NCBI GenBank assembly: GCA_001873755.1
Contig: MNZT01000121.1
Location: 1-13,444, forward strand
Length of the DNA: 13,444 nucleotides
Reading direction: 5' to 3'
Source: Candidatus Wirthbacteria bacterium CG2_30_54_11
Lineage (GTDB): Bacteria > Patescibacteriota > CG2-30-54-11
Under the pieces are notes generated by a model. The model was not told where the DNA came from, ran no database searches, and saw only the letters and a program-made list of their open reading frames with translations. Below, one piece after another: positions 1-5,649 of the stretch. The stretch's first letter is position 1; each line of letters begins with the position of its first letter. Position numbers and translations under genes: made by a program.

Positions 1-1147
1 CTGCGTCACCCGCCTCTATCTGGTCATACAGATCTTTCGGCTCTTCCTCGATAGACTTTTCCCCGCCTCCTCCGCCACCACCGCCTCCACCTCCCACTTT
101 TCTCTTTCCGCGCAGGATCTCCTCGTCATTCTGAACTTCTGCCGGCTGTTCTCCGACAGCTTCCTCATCGGCATGAGAAGCCTCGAGAGCCTGGTCATCG
201 GCATCAATCCTATCCATCAGGTTCAACAGGTCATCGGTCTGCCGGTCGCCCCAGGTACCGCGGAGGTCCTCCACTCTCTGGCGCCAGTCCACTTCCATGC
301 CCTTCCACATCTTGCCGACCTGATGCCAGAAGGCCTGATAGCGTTCCCAGACATGATTTTCGATCCGCCGGGAGACTTCGAACTGAATGCTCTGCTCGAT
401 ATACCTGGGCACGCTCCGGCCGGAGAAGTCTGACTCCAGCTGGGCGTACATCTGCATGGCGGACATTTCGATCTGACGATAGCCGTTCACCACCTCGCTC
501 TGCACCTCACCCCACAGGCCGTAAAAATCTTGCACCCGGCGCGAGATATCGTATCCTTCGAATTGTGTATGTGTTTTTTCCCACGGCCTGGTCTCGACCC
601 GTTCGTTCACCAGCTGAGGAATGGTGAACATGCTTTCTTCGATCGATACCAGCTCTGTCGTCCTGCTCTCCATGATACCGGCGAGTCGTTCTTCGAAATC
701 ATCGAACTGACTGTCCACCTCCAGCTCTGTCTCATACACGCGATTTTCGATCGCTCGTTCCGTCTCGCTGTCAGAGCCACCGATGAGCGCTTCGCTCTCG
801 GCGATGAACTCTTCGATCTTGTTCAATTCCTGCTTTTTCCAGGATTTGGTCACTCCCTGGGACTGGTTTATTTCCTTGTGCAATTCCGCTTGCCGTGCTT
901 TGAGAATATCGAGGCGGTTGCGCCCTGCATCCAGCCCCAGATGACCAACATCCTCGTACTGCTTGCGTGCACGGGCTTCTTCCATTTCCCGCTTGATCAG
1001 ATTTTCCTTGCCTTCGGCGGTATCCTCGGAATCTTTTTTGATCTTATCTTCTGTCTTTTTTTTCTCACGGTCAGCCGTCGTCTTCTGCTCTTTCTTGGCA
1101 GCATCCGTCTGATCCAGGCCGATTGTGTCTTCCCGTTCGCCTGACAT
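1..1147 (-). CDS. Hypothetical charged coiled-coil protein with Trp heptads and a poly-Gly tract (3' end outside window)
   Basis: I do not recognise a family. The frame is open from an ATG at 1145-1147 to the left edge, giving 382 residues with no stop. Residues 1-65 are almost entirely charged or polar (Lys/Glu/Asp-rich). Residues 75-180 look like long amphipathic helices. Residues 262-299 carry Trp at 267, 274, 281 and 288, exactly every seventh residue, with Leu295 at the next heptad position and a further Trp at 299. Residues 352-362 are eleven consecutive Gly, followed by an acidic stretch up to the edge. There is no signal peptide or membrane segment, so the protein is probably cytosolic and elongated. 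The start is favoured because an extended -10 box lies about 40 bases upstream; no clear Shine-Dalgarno sequence is visible. A 204-codon plus-strand frame over 530-1144 is its antisense shadow. The existence of the gene is well supported; its function is unknown. Confidence 0.8.
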   Translation of the reverse strand, partial: MSGEREDTIGLDQTDAAKKEQKTTADREKKKTEDKIKKDSEDTAEGKENLIKREMEEARARKQYEDVGHLGLDAGRNRLDILKARQAELHKEINQSQGVTKSWKKQELNKIEEFIAESEALIGGSDSETERAIENRVYETELEVDSQFDDFEERLAGIMESRTTELVSIEESMFTIPQLVNERVETRPWEKTHTQFEGYDISRRVQDFYGLWGEVQSEVVNGYRQIEMSAMQMYAQLESDFSGRSVPRYIEQSIQFEVSRRIENHVWERYQAFWHQVGKMWKGMEVDWRQRVEDLRGTWGDRQTDDLLNLMDRIDADDQALEASHADEEAVGEQPAEVQNDEEILRGKRKVGGGGGGGGGGGEKSIEEEPKDLYDQIEAGDA

Positions 1148-1185
1148 AGGTCTGACTAGCGTACAAATATAAGTACTATCCAGAT

Positions 1186-1194
1186 ATTGTACCA
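1186..1194 (-). promoter_or_regulatory. Putative extended -10 promoter for the coiled-coil gene
   Basis: Read on the minus strand the bases are TGGTACAAT, matching TGnTATAAT at all but one position. A weak -35-like TGGTCA lies 18 bases upstream. Transcription would start near 1178 and give a leader of about 30 bases before the ATG at 1147. The site lies just past the terminator of the upstream operon, as expected for an independent promoter. It is a motif match only. Confidence 0.4.
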
Positions 1195-1217
1195 CCTGAG
1201 CCGTCCTGGTGACCAGC

Positions 1218-1248
1218 AAAAAAAGAGGACAGGATGAATCCTGTCCTC
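1218..1248 (-). terminator. Intrinsic terminator of the ATPase-propeller operon
   Basis: A perfect 10-bp stem (GAGGACAGGA at 1225-1234 with TCCTGTCCTC at 1239-1248) encloses a 4-base loop. On the minus strand it is followed directly by seven T (seven A at 1218-1224). It lies 22 bases past the TAA of the propeller gene. This is a textbook Rho-independent terminator, oriented only for minus-strand transcription. Confidence 0.9.
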
Positions 1249-1270
1249 GGGGTCTGAAAACCAGAACAGC

Positions 1271-2653
1271 TTATTTTTTTGTATATACGACCTGGAAAAT
1301 GCTGCCGGAATACTGATCAGCTATGTAGAGTATGCCGTCCCCACCCCTGACCACATCGACCGGCTTGCCCCAGTGCCGGTTGCCAACCAGCCAGCCCGAG
1401 ATGAAATCCTCGACCAGGACCTCTTCTGCCGCAGGATCGAACATGACGATCTTGTACCCTTCGCTGGTTTTGCGGTCATCATAGGGTCCGGACAGGACGA
1501 GGAGGTATTTCCTCTGCATGAAGGTCGGAAAGCTGGAATCATCGATATACTCCATGCCCGCAGGACCGCTCAGCTCCGGGAGCAGCGCCCTGGGAAGTTC
1601 AAAAGTCCCGCACAACAGCTCATCAGACGGAGCAGTGTCCGTGGTATCGACCTCCGCCGACTCAGTACTGCCGGTTGTGGTATCGGGTGTTGTTTCTGCT
1701 GTGTCAGCCGATGTGGTCACGGGAGTAACAGGCACCGGAGCCGTTTTCTGTTCGGGAAAAAGATACTCCCTGTCTGCGGTGTTCAAGTCAAAACAGGTGG
1801 GCCAACCGTACACCTTGCCTTCTTCGATCAAGTTGATCTCGTCTGGAACCGGTCCGGCTTTGCGCTGAGTACGGCTGCCTTCACCTGCCCACAGCGCTCC
1901 GCTGTCCGGCAGGAAGTGGAACCCGCCGACAGCCCGGAGTCCGCTGGCAAACAGCGTCTCCGCACTGCCGTCAGATGCAAAACGCAGGACAGAACCGCTT
2001 CGCGGATCAGCAGGCACACAGGCGTCACAAGGCGCCGGCACCGAGAGGTACAGATTTTCCATACTGTCAAAATGGAGGGAACTGCCGGCATAGAGACCCA
2101 CCGGCAGTCCGGTGATGATCGTCTCCCTGGTCTCGGCTGCGAGATCTCCGTTCTCGTCCCGGACGCGCACCACACCGCCGGAAACCGAAATATAGAGCCA
2201 CCCGTCAGAGTATTCCAGACCGGTCGGCATCCGGAGATTGGTGGCAAAAGGAGAAGCAAAATCAGCTATCCGGTCGCCATCCTCATCCACCAGTCTGAGC
2301 ACCTGGCCGCGGTCCCGGATGCTGAAATACAGCGCACCGTCCTCGCCCATGGTGAGCATGGAGACCTGCCCGAGGCCGGTCGCATAGAGATAGGTCTTGA
2401 AATCGGCCGGCTGCGTGAGCACATAGACATCGTCGGCCTTGAAATAGTTGTTGGTCAACTGCGCGGGGACGACCAGCCAGTTCTGCGACGATTTCAGGAC
2501 ATCCTTCTTCGGCCTCAGAAATTCTGGTGTGAGTTCTTCCACTTTGGCCGACAGATTCTGGAGCCAGCGCATATCGCCGGTCGTCGCAATAAACAAGATC
2601 AACGGGGAACAGATGAAGACCGCGAGGATGAGGTAGAGGAATTTTTTAAACAT
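1271..2653 (-). CDS. Membrane-anchored beta-propeller protein, glucose/sorbosone dehydrogenase-like
   Basis: The 460-residue protein has an N-terminal hydrophobic segment (about residues 4-23) likely to be an uncleaved anchor, placing the rest outside the membrane. Residues 75-456 resemble the PQQ-dependent sorbosone dehydrogenase-like six-bladed propeller family. Repeating blades of the type GEDGALYFSIRD are present, as are the family-like INLIEEGKVYGWPTC (274-287) and the C-terminal PVDVVRGGDGILYIADQYSG (431-450). A Thr/Ser/Asp/Pro-rich, low-complexity insert (about 304-344) lies between Cys287 and Cys348. The segment that usually reads P-H-G, with the catalytic His, reads P-T-G (143-145), so dehydrogenase activity is doubtful. 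The start is supported by GGAG eight bases upstream of the ATG. It lies 30 bases after the P-type ATPase gene and ends before a strong terminator, so the two are probably one transcript. Family assignment is fairly secure; substrate and activity are not known. Confidence 0.85.
   Translation of the reverse strand: MFKKFLYLILAVFICSPLILFIATTGDMRWLQNLSAKVEELTPEFLRPKKDVLKSSQNWLVVPAQLTNNYFKADDVYVLTQPADFKTYLYATGLGQVSMLTMGEDGALYFSIRDRGQVLRLVDEDGDRIADFASPFATNLRMPTGLEYSDGWLYISVSGGVVRVRDENGDLAAETRETIITGLPVGLYAGSSLHFDSMENLYLSVPAPCDACVPADPRSGSVLRFASDGSAETLFASGLRAVGGFHFLPDSGALWAGEGSRTQRKAGPVPDEINLIEEGKVYGWPTCFDLNTADREYLFPEQKTAPVPVTPVTTSADTAETTPDTTTGSTESAEVDTTDTAPSDELLCGTFELPRALLPELSGPAGMEYIDDSSFPTFMQRKYLLVLSGPYDDRKTSEGYKIVMFDPAAEEVLVEDFISGWLVGNRHWGKPVDVVRGGDGILYIADQYSGSIFQVVYTKK
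1622..1744 (-). repeat. Low-complexity Thr/Ser/Asp/Pro-rich coding insert in the propeller gene
   Basis: This stretch encodes about residues 304-344, almost only Thr, Ser, Asp, Glu, Ala, Val and Pro, including PDTTTGSTESAE. It has no recognisable fold and sits between two cysteines that flank a loop of the propeller. It is probably a flexible, surface-exposed loop of the kind that grows and shrinks by slippage. Confidence 0.6.
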
Positions 2654-2683
2654 ACAGGTTTCTCCAGTCCCCAGGGTTAGACT

Positions 2684-5353
2684 TCAGATGAGGCGGCCAA
2701 AAACGCCGCGTCGTTCCAGATACTTCATAAACTCCAGAACGGGCACGATGCTGAAGGAGAGAGGCAGGATCACTGCCCAGTCGATGATGGTCAGGCTGAA
2801 GGTCCCGAAAGCTCTGTGCAGGAACGGCACATAGATGATCAGCGAAAGCAGTGAAAGCTCCCACAGGATCGCGACGTTAAGCCACTTATTGGCGAATGGT
2901 CGGACGAAAACCGATAGCCGGTCAGAGCGGAAGCAGTATGCTTTGAAAAACTGGACCAGGACGAGCGAGACAAAAGTCATGGTCATAGCTTCCTCTATGC
3001 TGCGACCTGAGCCGCGCGCCCAGGAGAACAAGCCGATATTGATCATGGTCGACCACATGCCGCCAGAGAGCATGAGACTCAGCACCGGCCGGGTAAAGAT
3101 GCCGGTCTTGGGGTTGCGCGGTGGCCGTTTCATGAGGTCCTGCTCCGGCGGGTCCACGGCCAGCGCAAGCGCAGGTAATCCGTCGGTCGCAAGATTGACA
3201 TAGAGAATCTGCACTGCGCTCAACGGAAGCGGCAGACCGATCAGAGAGGCACCGGTCATGAGACCGATCTCTCCGATGTTCGACGAGAGCAGATACATCA
3301 GGTACTTTTTGATATTGCCGAAGATCCCGCGCCCCTCCTCCACTGCCGCCACGATGGAGGCGAAATTGTCATCGGTCAGCATCATGGCCGAAGCTTCCTT
3401 CGACACGTCGGTCCCCGTGATGCCCATGGCGATGCCGATATTGGCTTTTTTCAAGGCCGGGGCGTCATTGACTCCGTCGCCGGTCATGGCCACGATATGA
3501 CCGTTCTTCTGCAGGGCAGCGACCACCCGCAACTTATGCGCCGGTGAAACCCGGGCGTAGACCTGAATATTTTCAACTTCTTTTTCAAAGGCCTCCGCAT
3601 CAATGGCATCCAGTTCTGCCCCGGTCACGAGGCGCCCGTCGGTCAGGAGACCAAGTTCCCGGGCGATCGCTTCGGCGGTGACCGGATGGTCTCCGGTGAT
3701 CATCACCGGCTTGATACCAGCCTGCTTGCAGATCTCGATGGCAGCTTTCACCTCGGTCCGGGGCGGGTCAATCATGCCGAGCAACCCGACGAAGATCATC
3801 TCCCCTTCAGAGCGTTCGATAGTGACGCCTGACTTGTACGCCAGAGCAAGCACGCGAAGCGCCGACTTGGCCATAGCGAGCGCCTGATCCAGAACCTTTT
3901 TTCTGATCGCTTCTGTGATCGGGACCACTCCCTCGGGACTGACTATCTCGGTACAGGAATTCAGGATGATCTCGGCCGCACCCTTGGAAAAAGCTATCGT
4001 GCTCTCGCGGTCAGTATGGAGGGTGGTCATGCGTTTGGTCTCAGAGCTGAAGGGAATTTCACCGATGCGCGGATGAACGACAGCGACCGTATCTTTTTCA
4101 ATGCCGAGTTTCGCTGCGGCCACCACCATGGCCCCTTCGGTCGGATCACCCTTGATATCCCACTGGCCCTGCTCGTCCTTCACCAGTCTGGCATCAGACG
4201 CCAGTGTGGAGCCGCGAAGCAGCAGTTCAAGGTTCTGATCAGGCTTTTCCACTTTTTTCCCGCCGGCGGTGCATTCACCCTCGGGAGAATAACCTGCCCC
4301 GGAAAATTCATAAAGCTGACCTGCTACGAACACTCTTCGCACCGTCATTTCGTCGCGGGTGAGGGTCCCAGTCTTGTCCGAACAGATATAGGTGGTGCTG
4401 CCAAGAGTTTCAACCGCCGGCAGCCGTCTGATCAGCGCATGCCGCTTGACCATCTTTTGTACGCCGACCGCCAGAGAGACGGTCACCACAGCCGGAAGGG
4501 CCTCCGGTACGACCGCGACGGCCAACGCCACCCCAAAAATGATCATCTCGACGAGCGGCTGTCCACGGTAGAGACCGAGAAGCACGATAACTGCGACGAT
4601 GGCAAACGAGGCTTTGGCCAGATTCTGCCCGACTTTATCCAGATTTTCCTGCAGAGGGGTTCTGGTGATCTCGACGGTCTGGAGCAGGGTCGCGATCTTC
4701 CCGAACTCGGTCTGCATGCCGGTCGCCGAGACAACCGCCGTCCCTCTGCCGTAGGACACGGAAGTGCCGGCAAAGATCATGTTCTTCCGTTCGCCCAGGG
4801 ACAGTTCTTCTGCAGACAGAGGAGCATCTATCTTGCTCACCGGGACGGACTCACCGGTCAGAGCAGCTTCGATCAACCGGATGTTCACCGCCTCGATCAG
4901 CCGTGCGTCGGCAGGTACGCGGTTACCCTCTTTCAAAAGAATAATGTCGCCGTGGACCAGTTCCCGGGACGGGATGTCCTGTTCCTGTCCGTCACGGATG
5001 ACCGTAGCGTTGGGCGCAGCCATCTGCTTCAACGCTTCTATGGCTTTTTCTGCCTTGAACTCCTGAACGAAACCCAGGCCGACTGCAAAAAGCACGATGA
5101 CCGCGATGGTGACCGCCTCGATCACCTGCCCCATGAAGACCGAGAACACGGTCGCCAGGAGCAGAATGACGATGAGGACATCTTTGAATTGTTCAAAAAA
5201 TATCTGCCAGGGTGATATACGCGCCGCCGCCTGCAGTTCATTGGGGCCATATTTTATTTGGCGCTGCAGTACTTCGGCTGCAGACAGCCCGGTGCTGCTG
5301 GTTTCCAATGAACTCAAGGCTTCCTGAACCTTCAACTGATGGAGCGCTGCCAT
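2684..5353 (-). CDS. P2-type cation-transporting ATPase (Ca2+-ATPase-like)
   Basis: A full-length 889-residue ATP-driven cation pump of the inner membrane. In order: N-terminal cation-ATPase segment (1-50), M1-M2 (about 55-95), actuator domain with TGES (166-169), M3-M4 with PEALP (283-287), phosphorylation motif DKTGT (Asp326), nucleotide-binding domain with KGDPTEGA (401-408), TGDHPVT (553-559), hinge TGDGVND (624-630), and a six-helix C-terminal region (about 685-880). Cation-site residues typical of SERCA-like pumps are present: Glu284 in M4, Asn692 and Glu695 in M5 (SSNIGE), Asn720, Thr723 and Asp724 in M6 (NLATDGLP). This points to Ca2+ export, although Mn2+ or another ion cannot be excluded. 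GAGG lies eight bases before the ATG. The gene is first of a two-gene operon with the propeller protein 30 bases downstream. The 399-codon plus-strand frame over 4016-5215 is a shadow. Confidence 0.95.
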   Translation of the reverse strand: MAALHQLKVQEALSSLETSSTGLSAAEVLQRQIKYGPNELQAAARISPWQIFFEQFKDVLIVILLLATVFSVFMGQVIEAVTIAVIVLFAVGLGFVQEFKAEKAIEALKQMAAPNATVIRDGQEQDIPSRELVHGDIILLKEGNRVPADARLIEAVNIRLIEAALTGESVPVSKIDAPLSAEELSLGERKNMIFAGTSVSYGRGTAVVSATGMQTEFGKIATLLQTVEITRTPLQENLDKVGQNLAKASFAIVAVIVLLGLYRGQPLVEMIIFGVALAVAVVPEALPAVVTVSLAVGVQKMVKRHALIRRLPAVETLGSTTYICSDKTGTLTRDEMTVRRVFVAGQLYEFSGAGYSPEGECTAGGKKVEKPDQNLELLLRGSTLASDARLVKDEQGQWDIKGDPTEGAMVVAAAKLGIEKDTVAVVHPRIGEIPFSSETKRMTTLHTDRESTIAFSKGAAEIILNSCTEIVSPEGVVPITEAIRKKVLDQALAMAKSALRVLALAYKSGVTIERSEGEMIFVGLLGMIDPPRTEVKAAIEICKQAGIKPVMITGDHPVTAEAIARELGLLTDGRLVTGAELDAIDAEAFEKEVENIQVYARVSPAHKLRVVAALQKNGHIVAMTGDGVNDAPALKKANIGIAMGITGTDVSKEASAMMLTDDNFASIVAAVEEGRGIFGNIKKYLMYLLSSNIGEIGLMTGASLIGLPLPLSAVQILYVNLATDGLPALALAVDPPEQDLMKRPPRNPKTGIFTRPVLSLMLSGGMWSTMINIGLFSWARGSGRSIEEAMTMTFVSLVLVQFFKAYCFRSDRLSVFVRPFANKWLNVAILWELSLLSLIIYVPFLHRAFGTFSLTIIDWAVILPLSFSIVPVLEFMKYLERRGVFGRLI

Positions 5354-5396
5354 GAAAAATCCTCACGGTAGTGGGTATATAGCCATGTAGGAACAT

Positions 5397-5423
5397 CTTA
5401 TAGAAGCACGGGGAAATAATCAA
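5397..5423 (-). promoter_or_regulatory. Putative promoter of the ATPase operon
   Basis: On the minus strand TATAAG (5397-5402) is preceded 15 bases upstream by TTGATT (5418-5423). An alternative -35, TTATTG, would give an 18-base spacer. A leader of about 40 bases would reach the ATG at 5353. A second AT-rich box, TATATA, occurs at about 5386-5391, so the exact start is uncertain. Confidence 0.35.
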
Positions 5424-5456
5424 TAAAAGAACAAATGCGTTGCGGGTTCACGAGTT

Positions 5457-5489
5457 TCCTCCTACGCCAAATGACCTACGGAGGACAAG
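5457..5489 (-). repeat. Dispersed 33-base palindromic repeat, copy A
   Basis: On the minus strand it begins CTTGTCCTCCG and ends GGCGTAGGAGGA, with a variable centre. It matches copy C (13292-13324) at 27 of 33 positions by manual alignment; the ends are identical and the differences fall in the middle. Terminal TCCTCC and GGAGGA can pair to form a hairpin. It lies in the divergent spacer between the ATPase and the lamin-tail gene. Confidence 0.75.
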
Positions 5490-5550
5490 CACGGGTTAAC
5501 GAGTTAAAATTCAAGAACGCGCAACCCGTTAACCCATTAACCCGTTAACT
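5490..5550. repeat. 8-base tandem repeat array (AACCCGTT type) with an inverted partner
   Basis: Bases 5523-5550 are three 8-base units, AACCCGTT, AACCCATT, AACCCGTT, followed by AACT. Bases 5490-5505 hold two related units in the opposite orientation (minus strand AACTCGTT, AACCCGTG). The oppositely oriented units could pair into a stem around a loop of about 17 bases. The same 28-base array with its middle and last units exchanged occurs at 8675-8702. A degenerate copy (gcgggttcacgagtt) lies at 5442-5456. Confidence 0.75.
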
Positions 5551-5555
5551 CCCCC

Positions 5556-5577
5556 CTGTGAATTATTTGTATCACAG
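5556..5577. repeat. Short inverted repeat CTGTGA...TCACAG
   Basis: Six-base arms, CTGTGA (5556-5561) and TCACAG (5572-5577), flank a 10-base AT-rich centre, about 70-95 bases upstream of the lamin-tail gene start. It could be an operator or part of the promoter region. No confident -10/-35 pair for the plus-strand gene is visible here. Confidence 0.35.
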
Positions 5578-5605
5578 TACAAAGACAGACCGCAGGCGTG
5601 TTGGT

Positions 5606-5646
5606 AGAGTGGCACCGCAATTAACCTTTCTAAAGGATGAGGTGCC
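5606..5646 (+). promoter_or_regulatory. Structured leader with T-box-like motif and possible Shine-Dalgarno sequestering hairpin
   Basis: AGAGTGGCACCGC (5606-5618) matches the T-box core AGGGTGGNACCGC at 12 of 13 positions. GGCACC (5611-5616) is fully complementary to GGTGCC (5641-5646), and CCTT (5625-5628) to AAGG (5633-5636). The nested hairpin would enclose the ribosome-binding region (AAAGGATGAGG, 5632-5642) just before the ATG at 5650, which suggests translational control. I cannot recognise a full Stem I or specifier loop upstream, and the downstream gene is not a usual T-box target. The hairpin is seen in the sequence; the T-box identity is only a possibility. Confidence 0.4.
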
Positions 5647-5649
5647 TGG

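Noticed and set aside
1373..2680. 435-codon plus-strand open frame
   Set aside because: It is antisense to the propeller gene, whose protein shows a clear family, signal/anchor and ribosome-binding site. The plus-strand translation looks like no protein family.
4493..4507. PEALP instead of PEGLP in M4 of the ATPase as an odd active site
   Set aside because: The ion-binding Glu is kept, and PEALP is, as far as I recall, a common variant in prokaryotic P2 ATPases.
4016..5215. 399-codon plus-strand open frame
   Set aside because: It is antisense to the conserved P-type ATPase motifs; long shadow frames are expected in GC-rich DNA.
5556..5577. CRP-type operator (TGTGA...TCACA)
   Set aside because: The spacer between the half-sites is 10 bases, not the 6 of the CRP consensus, and no CRP-family regulator is in the window.
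5591..5646. Possible tRNA (TTGGTAGAG resembles a D-loop)
   Set aside because: No pairing acceptor stem, no 7-base anticodon loop on a 5-bp stem, and no GGTTCRANTCC T-arm follows on either strand.
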